Of a stretch of DNA of 64,000 nt, positions 12,413 through 21,823 are shown in pieces. Every line of letters starts with the position of its first letter. Within the stretch, counting starts at the first letter, position 1. The stretch covers positions 13,640,001 through 13,704,000 of the forward strand of contig CM114274.1 of assembly GCA_050084515.1 (NCBI GenBank), read 5' to 3'. The position numbers were made by a program, and so were the translations under genes. This DNA is from Blasia pusilla (taxonomy: Eukaryota; Marchantiophyta; Marchantiopsida; Blasiales). Under the pieces are notes generated by a model that ran no database searches, was not told where the DNA came from, and saw nothing but the letters and a program-made list of their open reading frames with translations.

Positions 12413-13700
12413 ATGTTTTTATCCAAGGATGTCAAGGTTGGTGAGCAAGATGATGTGATTGGTGGAACAATCCAACTAGACATTGGAGGCTCCAAAGTGT
12501 GGAATCTCTTTCCCTACTCCAATGGACAATTCAAAGTTTATGGCTTACCTTTGATCACCACTTCCACTCATGAAGACGGTCTGAGATCTTCTTGTGCTCC
12601 ATGCTCCACGTTTGGCATGGCTGCTTTGGCCGATCCAACATCGACTCCAATTTCACAAGCACGGAATGTTGCAGTTGAAGTTGTGGACATCTCGGATGTC
12701 ATCAATCTTACAGGATCTATTGGAAACATGTCTAATCCAACATCTGCTTACTCTTTCCTGCTTCGAGTTTCAAGGATTTTTTTGCTTTCTTCTCTTCCAT
12801 TGAAACTATTCAAGCACATTATCGTGGATAAGTTGCCTACAACTTATGATGAGCTTCAATTTTGAGGTGCCTCAACTTGTCAATTAGCTCAAAAGAAAGA
12901 TGGAGGCCACCTGAAGGATATGGACCAAAAATTGGACTATCATAAATGGTGAAGATTGCAATGGACGAGGGTTGCAATCCCAAGTGGTCCTTGGAATGTG
13001 TCTTGCCGCCAATGCGTTGGAGGATTGGAATGCAAAAGTCTAGGATGCCCCTTCCTCGAGAGGAATGGAGTCGTGAATACTGCCCAATTCCCTGCCAAAA
13101 ATGTAAAACTTCTTACGTTGTGGGTTCGACCATATTGCCGGGTGGCCATCGATATCCGCACTATCAAGCTTCCTCTTTCTGTGTTAGAGGTTGTCCGGCT
13201 TATATTTTTTTTTGTAGTGCATGATTACACTTCTACGTTCGAGTATACAAGGTTGGAAATTCAGGTTGGGTCTCACACTCATCTTATCACGGGTGCAATT
13301 CAGAAAGACATGAAGGAGGATGTGGCAAAGAAAGTGGCCCGGGTGTACAAAAATTCTCCAAGATCAAAGCCAAGAGTGATGAAATTGACAACTGCATCAC
13401 AAATCTGTGAACAACTACTCTGTAACCCTCGCCAAAGGGTAATCACGGTAGTTGAGGAGAAGCATCTATGGGAAAATCTTGCATTCTTGGCTCATCCTGA
13501 AAGCTTCAAGAACTTATTGCATCAAATATGAATACCTCATGGAAAGACTGCTGAAATGGTTGCCATTACCACGATCAAGGCAAGCTCACGATTTCCATTC
13601 ATCTAGAGATGGCAGTTCATGGGCCAAGGAGGCAAGGGATCTAGAGATTATGTCTCCAAAATGTCTATTGCAGGCCCGTCTAGCAGCTTGGATCTTATTG
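12413..13700 (+). pseudogene. Decayed gene with GCM/WRKY-like zinc-binding segment
   Basis: An open frame 12413-12865 (QLDIGGSKVWNLFPY, then LPTTYDELQF) is followed after a short break by 12956-13531. The second frame has a Cys-rich block SGPWNVSCRQC, GLECKSLGCPF and then, past a T-run, EIQVGSHTHLI. The Cys spacing followed by the GSHTH signature resembles GCM1/WRKY-type zinc-binding folds found in some plant transposases. The middle pair of Cys is only visible in a neighbouring frame (12946-13224), so a frameshift at the T-run near 13205 is likely. The SWIM finger at 15.3 kb on the same strand would fit a Mutator-like transposase, but I cannot see a DDE core. The fold assignment is inference. 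Confidence 0.4.
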
Positions 13701-13878
13701 ATAGAATGAGGGAGGAAGAAGATCTATTTGGGAGCTAAGTTAGCTTTGATATTTTCTGCAAGGTGTTAAATGGATGGTTGGCTATGGGTGCACACATTTA
13801 TGACCATGTGGAGGAGGGTCTCAAAACCATTTTTGTCTCTTAGGTGAAAGCAGAAGATGTTGGAAGCTTGAAGATCTA

Positions 13879-14150
13879 TTGGTTACTCTTACTGGAGGTG
13901 GTGAAGGAAAACAAAAGACCTCCTCTTGAAATATATGGCTTCATGGCGGAAAATGCCCAACCGAGATGGATTGCGATCAAGGAAGTGTTTTGGGGGTGGG
14001 GTGGGGGGAGGGGGTTGGTTACTCTTACTGGAGGTGGTGAAGGAAAACAAAAGACCTCCTCTTAAAATATATGGCTTCATGGCGAAAAATGCCCAACCGA
14101 GATGGATTGCGATCCAGGAAGTGTTTTGGGGGTGGGGGGGGAGGGGAAGT
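13879..14150. repeat. 136-bp tandem duplication with G-quadruplex-type ends
   Basis: Two near-identical copies of a 136-bp unit start at 13879 and 14015. Each ends in a G-run. The first is GGGGG-T-GGGG-T-GGGGGG-A-GGGGG (13992-14014), the second GGGGG-T-GGGGGGGG-A-GGGG (14128-14146). The copies differ at only a few positions, so the duplication is recent compared with the surrounding decay. Confidence 0.9.
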
Positions 14151-14489
14151 TCAACCAAAAGGGGAAAGATCGGATGCTTTCCTTTGGCAACAGTCTTTGA
14201 CTCGCTACAAAAAAATCCTGCATCAAGGAGACTAAGAGAATAGAGCATGTAGCTCTACTTCAGCGTTGCAAGGATAGCAAAACCTTGAAACAAGCCGTAG
14301 AGTGCCAAGAAGAGCTTCATGTCTTGTGGAGAAAGCATGTTGTTGAGGGAAAATACAAAGAGTTGAGTTTGTGGCTTATTTGGTGGACCGTCTCTATCAG
14401 GCAATGGGAAACTTTATGCGCTAGGTGAATTTTCTCCATTTTTGCAAAGTATATGGTTGCAATTCTAGAGGTTGCAAATTAGGTAGGTA

Positions 14490-14972
14490 AAGCAACTCGT
14501 CGGAACCGACATATCCTGTCTCTTTTGCCTACAAAGTTCATTGTGCAACTTGTCAAAACACAACGAGTTGCGGATGTTTTTCAGAAAATACTTCATAAGA
14601 AACCTATCAGAATCCAACGGATTGCGGGTACAATTCCACAAATTTCACGTTACTTTTCTTCGAAAAAATTTCATCTTGCAACCCATTGGATTCCGACGAG
14701 TTGAAAGAAACTTTCATGCAAAAAAAGTTGATCATACAACTCTTTGGAATCCGACAAGCTGAAATTTACTTTCTTGCAAAAAAATTCCATCATGCAACCT
14801 GTCAGAATCTGACGGGTCGGAAGTTCAGTTTTCTAAAAAAAAGTTCATCTTGCAACCCGTCAGGATCGACGGGTTTGAAGTTACTTTCTCGCTAAAATAG
14901 TTCTTCATGCAACCTGTCAGAATACGACGGGTCGGAAGTTACTTTTTTCCAAAAAAAAATCATCTTGCAAGC
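14490..14972. repeat. Palindromic repeat array 5 (regular 57-59 bp spacing)
   Basis: Nine units starting at 14492, 14545, 14599, 14678, 14735, 14794, 14852, 14909 and 14967. The last six are spaced 57, 59, 58, 57 and 58 bp, and here the spacer is also conserved (AAGTTACTTTCTYGCAAAAA). This array is therefore a true tandem repeat, unlike arrays 1-4. It lies between the decayed exons at 12.4-14.2 kb and the SWIM finger exon. Confidence 0.85.
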
Positions 14973-15345
14973 ATTTATGCATTTAATTGATATGTTTTCG
15001 TGTGTAGGGATAATGGATGATCTCAATCCACTTTTTTTGTTCGAGTCAAGAAATAGGGTGAGGAAAAATAAAATGTGTAGGCCAACAATGGAGAAAGCAA
15101 AGCGAATCGCATTAGCTTGGGAGGCAAAAATGGAAATCATCACCACAAAATACTTTCAAATTGGGAATGGAATAGGAAGGATGTATTGGGTCTAGAACAA
15201 CATTGTGAATTCAAGTGTGACCAGGGTGTATGTGGTACACATCTATTGCTTTTGCACATGTTCATATGATGACTTTGTCCACAAGGAGACAATTGGGAAA
15301 AGATATTTCCCTTGTAAGCACATGTACTATGTGTTGCTTGTATTT
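14965..15345 (+). pseudogene. SWIM-type zinc finger exon, decayed
   Basis: One frame runs from 14965 to a TAA at 15343-15345 with a single in-frame TAG at 15193. It contains the segment AKRIALAWEAKMEIITTKYF and then CFCTC ... FPCKHMYYVLLVF. The C-x-C-x(n)-C-x-H arrangement, with hydrophobic residues directly after the His, is the SWIM finger signature known from Mutator/FAR1-type transposases and related plant proteins. It directly follows array 5 and ends about 250 bp before another single palindrome unit. The protein would end shortly after the finger. Whether it joins the zinc-binding segment at 12.4-13.5 kb as one gene is inference from strand and order. Confidence 0.55.
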
Positions 15346-15596
15346 TAAGGAGAGTCGAAGGTAGGAGTAGGAATCCACCAACCAATTTTTCCCTCAAAGA
15401 AGTGCAAAGTATTTCAAGAAAAACACTTAAGGATGCAAAATGAGTTCTTAGATTGGACTTTAAACTGCCAGAATGTTTATTATGAGCTTGAACTCTATTC
15501 AAAATGATAGATTTGTTCCAGAACTTGGATAGAAAAAGTGATTTCTTCCAAATTATTGATTTTGATGTTTTTTCCAAAAAGAAAGTTTTTTACAAC

Positions 15597-15970
15597 TTGC
15601 AACCTGTCAGATTCAGGCGGGTTGCCAGAATGGAGAAGAGGAAAACAAAATTGTGGGAGTGACTAAGCACCGGCGGAAAAATTGCAAAAAATGCTCATTA
15701 AAACATCTTCCTCTCTTCAACCCAACGGAAACTCTCTTCAAATCACAAGAAACTCTCTTTCAAACAAAGTCTCTCTTTGGGTTGAAGGTAGTTCCTCTCT
15801 TCTCTCGTCCTCTCTTCCTCTCCTTTTACCGCACCTCCAACTCAACAAGCATTCTGCAATTGGAGAATCTTCGTTTCTCCTTGCTTATGGACATGAGCCA
15901 TAGGGGCCTCTTGACGTGTCTTCAAAGGGTACTACATCGGCATAAACATGACAAGCAACGATAAAAGGTT
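15597..15970 (+). repeat. Single palindrome unit plus CT-rich leader shared with 50.5-50.8 kb
   Basis: A palindrome unit (15597-15625) is followed by a pyrimidine-rich stretch that includes CCTCTCTTCCTCTCCTTTTA near 15806. The same order, palindrome unit and then CCTCTCTTCCTTTCCTTTTA, occurs at 50.49-50.78 kb. In both places retroelement coding sequence starts directly after it: integrase tail and chromodomain here, protease there. It is probably a common internal leader of one repeat family. Confidence 0.55.
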
Positions 15971-15981
15971 TGTTATAAAAA

Positions 15982-16518
15982 ATGCGAGATCAAGAGGAGC
16001 GAGCAAGGAGAAATCTTGAAAAGGCTCAATTGAGTTATGTGAAGCATGCTGACAAAATCAGGCGCCAAATGAGATTCCAAGTTGGGGAACAAGTGTGGTT
16101 GAATATGAAGAATCTCACTCTTGCAAAGGAGTTTTCCGCAAAGCTATGTGCCAAGTATGTCGGATTTTATGTGATTAAGGCAAACCTCTTTGAAGACTTG
16201 TATACATTGGAGCTGCAAGAAAAATTCAAGATACATCCCACTTTCCATGTGTCATTGTTGAAGAAGTATCTTCAAGATAATGAGCGTCCCGAGCAAAGAC
16301 ATGAGTTGAGATCACAACCAGTAATCGTGAAGGAAGAACTAGAGTTTAAGGTGGAGACCATCTTGCGTTCAAGGTGTAGGGCCAACAAGTACGAGAACTT
16401 GGTCAAGTGGAAGGGCTACCATATGAAAGAGGTGACTTGGATTCCGGAGGAAGACTTGGAACACGCACAAGAGATTTTGCAAGACTTCAAACGATTGCAA
16501 GGGAAGCTCATGCGTTAG
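15982..16518 (+). mobile_element. Ty3 integrase C-terminus plus chromodomain, uninterrupted 178-residue frame
   Basis: The frame encodes the end of a Ty3/Gypsy chromovirus polyprotein. It has the integrase C-terminal part (RRQMRFQVGEQVWLNMKNL, then IHPTFHVSLLKKY) followed by a chromodomain at about residues 120-170 (FKVETILRSR, LVKWKGYHMKEVTWIPEEDL). In chromoviruses this domain helps steer integration to heterochromatin. The rest of the polyprotein is absent: upstream lies the CT-rich leader, not RT or the integrase core. The frame has no stop in 178 codons, which contrasts with the broken elements around it. It is either a young deletion derivative or a piece under selection. No LTRs were identified. 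Confidence 0.8.
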
Positions 16519-18465
16519 TACATGGAGTAGCTAGGAACATGACTTGTGCCATAGGGAGCTTGGGACAAAGGCTATTGTAACTAGAACAAGCTAGTGTTGC
16601 AAGAAAGAAATGCATGAATTTGGAGATTCGATGGTTGTGTTTATTCCAATTTATCTTGGGTAGTCCATGGCAATGAGTGGTTCCTCATATGCTTAGGATG
16701 CAAGTCAAGAGGATAGACAAGGAGTATTTGCGGCGAGAGCTTGTATTTGGATAAGTTCCTAGAACATGACCAAGTGTTGGGTAACTAACACTTGGGCTCA
16801 CCCTAGGGTCAGCAAGGCAGATCACTTTGACTTGGGATGATCTTACTTGTGAGGGCATGGGTGAACTTAGAGACGCACCTAAGTCAAATACGAGAGCAAG
16901 CCAAGAGTAGTACAAGTGTATACCGTGTAAACACATGAGATTACAAGTTACAAGCTAGAGAAGTCTTAGATAGCAGCCTTTGTTAGCTTATTTGGTAGAT
17001 TAGATTGGTTGAGAATCGGTCTAGGTTCATGGAAGAGGAGATGCTAAACGATACTAAGTGTTGCAAGTGACAACCTAAGACTTAAGCCAAAAGAGGAATT
17101 GCGGGTTAGCTACCAAAATTAAATTCGATGTCAAGGGGTCGGCTTTGCCAAAATGACTTCACATTACAAAGTTTTGCATTGATGAGGAAACAACCTCTAA
17201 AGAGGGGTGAGTGTCGCAAACCTTATAACCAAACGAGCGCCAAATAGAATATCCGAAATCTAGTGAGCTTAAACTAGGATGGTTTGCGCTTTGGAGTTAG
17301 AGAAATACAAATGCAAGACGCAAGCACGCCAAGCATTTCAAGTGTTTCATATGTTTATGGTTGCATCTAAGGAAACCATAACCAAACGTGAAACTCAGAC
17401 TTAAGGACGATGGGTCTCAAGAGGAGATGCCGCCAAAGGTTGAGAACCAGACTTGGGACTCAACTAGTGTTTGGAGTTTTTGACTATAATATTAATTATA
17501 GCTTTAAGTCCCAGGATTTTTTTGGGATAAGTAAAACAGCGTTGGAAAGCTTATATGGAAGAGATTCCAATGCACTAAAGATCTTGGAAAATGCTGAAGC
17601 AAAATATGGGCCAAAAAGAGGCCCAATTGCTCCTTCCCAAAGATAGGGGGACCCTGAGAATCCCTAGAAGTACTAGTACCGAGAAAGATCTCCTAGAGTG
17701 ATTTGGAATCAAACCCCACTTTGGCCACTGGAGGGCGGCTCTAGGGTACGGAACGGATTGGGAGTTTTGGTGTTGGGATTCGAGACCCGAATCAATTCCA
17801 ATAGAGTGGATTTTGGAAGTCCCTATTGGATTCCAACTCATTATTCATATTCTTGAGTCTTAGTTGGGGGCTCATGCGAGGTCTATTGGACAGTTGGGAT
17901 CGCTAGGCGTGCAAGCGTCATTCTAGAAGTCTAGACTAACGAGAAAGTTTGTCCCAAGTCTCGAAAGACTTTCCCTTATTGGGAATCTAGGAATGAGGAA
18001 AGGTTGAGCTTGATGAGGTGTCAAGTTGAGGACTCGGTCGGTTGGAAGGCCGCTTGGCCCAAAGCAAGTCTAATGTGAGTACGTGTTCTACTAAACATAC
18101 GCTTCTACAACACTAAGATCGACGTTTGAGGAGAGTAGGAGCACGAAGAGGTCTTGGGTTCAACTCTCCCCTTGGACAGTGGGGGGCGGTCTCAATCCCA
18201 GGGCAGTGACGTCCCCTACCTAGGGCATGGATGGTCCATGTTCGAGAGAGAGCACGCCTTGTGTGCCTTGACTATGCTCTGGGGTTAAAAATCTGGATAA
18301 AATTCCAGGCCTCACAAAGAAAAAAATAAAAAACCAAATCTCCTCAGTGAGAACCCCAAATCTAGATGTGAGGGTGCCCGTCAGATGCGATGTCAATTTC
18401 ACACATGTGGAAGGGGTCCCGTAAGCCAGATCGGCTTCCCATGGACTAAAAATCTATTCTACTCT
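16519..18465. other. No gene recognised
   Basis: Probably the 3' non-coding part or LTR of the chromodomain element and further repeat material. No frame longer than about 90 codons shows a recognisable motif and no clear terminal repeat was found. Confidence 0.35.
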
Positions 18466-18770
18466 ACTCTCTCTCTCATGTAAAACTAAACCAGTTCTCC
18501 TAATGAGAGGTTTGGGCTACACACACAAGACAAGGAGGACCATAGCTCCCCCGTCTCATGCTTAGATATTCAACAAAGAGAGAATGAGTTCTCCAGTTCT
18601 TTTTCTTGGAGGTATATTCCCTCCCTCTCCCAAACTCTCTCCATAGTAGCCTATGCTCGTAGGCCACCTCATTGGCTATTGACTTTTTCTAACTGGTGAA
18701 GGGCCATTTTCCAAAGTGGAAAGTCAAATATAGCAAAAATAACAACTTACCCAAAATAGTTAGTTCCTCA
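18466..18770 (+). repeat. Dispersed repeat, inverted partner at 30360-30665
   Basis: The segment around 18526-18560 (AAGGAGGACCATAGCTCC) and the following AGATATTCAACAAAGAGAGA, down to the element near 18710, reappear in reverse orientation at 30360-30600, with a CT/GA-rich edge in both copies. The length and the CT-rich edge suggest an LTR or a short non-autonomous element. Ends were not defined. Confidence 0.6.
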
Positions 18771-20020
18771 ATATGGCTCCAAATGAGCCGAAACAAAGGG
18801 AAAACCTGCTCTCTCAAGTTACATGTGCCCTCAACAAGTTATCATTGACCTCTTGAGGATGCCCTCCAATATCTTCAAAGGCGCTCTATTAGATCTCATC
18901 GATCTATCCTAAAATACATGATAGAGATGATGTTCCCGCACAACATGCCTTTCACCAACCTCATCCAACATCTCCTAACAAAGTTACACTCAAATATTGT
19001 GCAAGGCTAACCATACGTATGGTGGATATGGTAGAACTCTACATGTCGGCTAACTAAGATCTGATTGTTGTCGTGCGCATATTTAGCGCTACACAATCCA
19101 CATTGCTGGCATGGTCTTATCTACACACCACAAAACTTTGATCTTCCTGACACATTGGCCCATCCACTCATAAGAAAAATACTTTCACAAATACACATAA
19201 AGATCACACAATTGTCCCTTTGCTAGCAGTTGGGTCTCCCTCACTTTAGATAGCAGACATGATCTACTACTCTATACAAATCTAGCACCATCAATGCCGT
19301 CATCCTTGCAATACTACAACATTGTAGCTACTCGTCATGTTAATCCCTCCAAAGAGATCTAACATTCTTGCACCCTTGTCAAGACACTGCCACAAAATAG
19401 GTGTGGTATCCAAAGATATCAAGCTCCACTCAAAGAGAACAATTTTCACCTGACTTTATGTGCTCCAGAAGACAAGCATAGCTCTACACTTGCCTCACGA
19501 ACTTGTCTGCATCCTTTGCAACTCAACACTCATATCTAATAATGGTAAAGAGATCTCCATACCATGGGAAGAGATATCCACCTTGGGATGTATTTCTATA
19601 GGACTATCCACTAAGAGAATTTCCTCAGCCTCTGCATCCCCTCCAGAAACTCTTATGGTCAGCTAACACCACATGTGAATGCTACTAACGTGACATCGTA
19701 TCATTGCGTGGTCAACTACCACTATGCCCTACAAACTCGATTGGGAAAAAGGTCACTTGTCCATCAACTCATCGTCATCTTGGTTGATAAGAATCCGTCT
19801 TCTCTTGGAAATCTAGGATAAAACCAAGGGAGTACGACACCGTACTCCCTCCAAAAAAATCATACAACTCTGCTCGTGTCATAATTGCACGAGAGCGCAT
19901 CATCGCACTATGTGATGCATGCTTTATAGAGTGTGATCACTAGCTTATTTTAAGTCATGTAATGCGTGGGTGACATGCCCCCAATAGGACGTAAGGGACA
20001 AGACTCAATGTTGCCTTTCA

Positions 20021-21540
20021 TTAACCCAACGCCAAATATGCCATTTTCCGTAACATCAAGGGTTGCGCTCCATAATCAAGTAGGACGCAATATGAGTGAT
20101 ATAACATACCTTCTAAACTAACCAAGAAAAACATTATAGCTCGATTATCTAACAACACCACACCTAGTGTCACCATGGCTTGCTCCATTGTTGGCCTACT
20201 TGGCATATCTATGGATTTGGCCGCCACAGCCTTCCATGACTGAGTGGAGGAGATCTTGAGCACATGCTTTGAGGGTAAGTCCACCACCTCCTCAACAACC
20301 ACCTTTAAATGAGTGGCAATCACCTCTCCATGCTTACACAACATGTAGGCGTGCCGAAATACATCTAGTGGTCCAATACCCATCCTTGCTAACTCCATGG
20401 CAGAAAAAAATGGAGCTTGGCTATCCCAGTGATCACCTCCAACAACGTAGTTGACACTTGCCCCACCCAAGCTGGCATAGGAGTTTTCTCTCCAACTCCT
20501 CAAGACGTCAGTGCACCAAGCTCACCTATGGGCACCACTTATTATCTAGGTACCATCAACGGTGAGTGAAGTGCCTCTGACAATGTAATGGAGTGGGGAA
20601 CCCTAACTTGTTTTCCATCTGTTCCCTCGTGTGGATATATCTCCACCCCATCTCTCAATGGCTTGCTCACTCTTGTAGCACCCCAAGTTACCACGGCAAC
20701 ATCCTATACTTGAGTCAACCTATACATGGATCTTAAGCCCGTATAATCCTTGTCCGTATCCTGATACAATATGGAGAATGGAGCCACACTAGCTACTCTT
20801 GGCTTTGTTCCTGTCCTTGGCTGCATCATTGTCATGGCAAAAATCTTGTGCTCCAACTGATCCATGCAAGTGAGGAGTGTTGTATCTAGTGCACATCTTC
20901 CATCTCCTCTAACTAGTGGTGGAACCCTATCACCACGGTCCTCAACTCCTTGATCTCCACCAACTCTCTTGCCCCTATGCCCTCAACCTACCTCTGGACT
21001 TAGCTATTGGCGAAGATCAAAACACCTATCCTTAGTGTGACCATATTGGTGATAATGATCACACCGCAACTATGATGGGACCATCCTAGATGACTCTTGA
21101 ATGCTCAAAGATACCCTACCAAGTTAAGGTTATCCCTCTGCCTATGGGGCCCACCACACATCTAACATGCCATCGCCAATGCTTGTTGGGCAACCTATGT
21201 CGGCACGTACGGGTCGTTGTATCATTGAATCACGATACCCGCCCTACTCTTTGGGCCCACTAGCCTGCTCCCGTGGTATTGGTGTTGTTCTCATGTTGGG
21301 GCACCTATGGGAGCTACTCCTATTTTTGAACTGGTTGAATCCCGTGAAAATCCCATGGTCACCACATGCTCCTCAATTATAATGAGCTCAAACCTACCTG
21401 CATCCTTCTTAGCCCTATTCCTTCATTATACTTTTGGGCATGCCACCCTATGCTGTTGTGCACCTCTCATCCCAACTTCCTTCAAGATCGACTTTGGCCT
21501 CTATGGGTGTATGCGTCCCCTATGAGCACATGTCCCTCTA
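20021..21540 (-). mobile_element. Ty3-type gag zinc knuckle and protease remnant
   Basis: On the minus strand, 21063-21022 encodes a retroviral-type zinc knuckle CDHYHQYGHTKDRC in which the second Cys is Tyr (TGT to TAT). Further on, the 160-codon frame 20503-20021 ends with VLLDYGAQPLML, a retropepsin active-site region with D-S-G changed to D-Y-G. The order gag then protease is correct for a minus-strand element. No RT follows between 20.0 and 18.5 kb, so this is a 3'-truncated remnant. It lies directly downstream of the integrase of the neighbouring minus-strand element, so the two are separate, abutting insertions. Confidence 0.6.
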
Positions 21541-21823
21541 CCTTAATTTCCTTCTTCTAGGCCTCGGCTTTTGTCTTATGCAACTCCCGTAGTGCCCTTT
21601 TTGTGTGCAAGCCCTAGGTGACCCTCTTAATGAGCCCCACGACTCCCTTCTGTCTACTTTTGACTCCTCTTGTGCACTCACTCGGCCCGATGGCCTCTGG
21701 TTGATTCTTCCATCTCTACTAGACTTATGGCTCTTAGGCCTACCTCTTCCACCTACACGCATCCTTTTGCGCTTGGGTGCGCCTTCATGGATACGGCTCC
21801 CTTGGCAAACTACGCCTAAATGC

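Noticed and set aside
5399-14972. CRISPR-like array of palindromic repeats
   Set aside because: Eukaryotic sequence with no cas genes. Repeats are degenerate, spacing varies, and spacers are partly shared.
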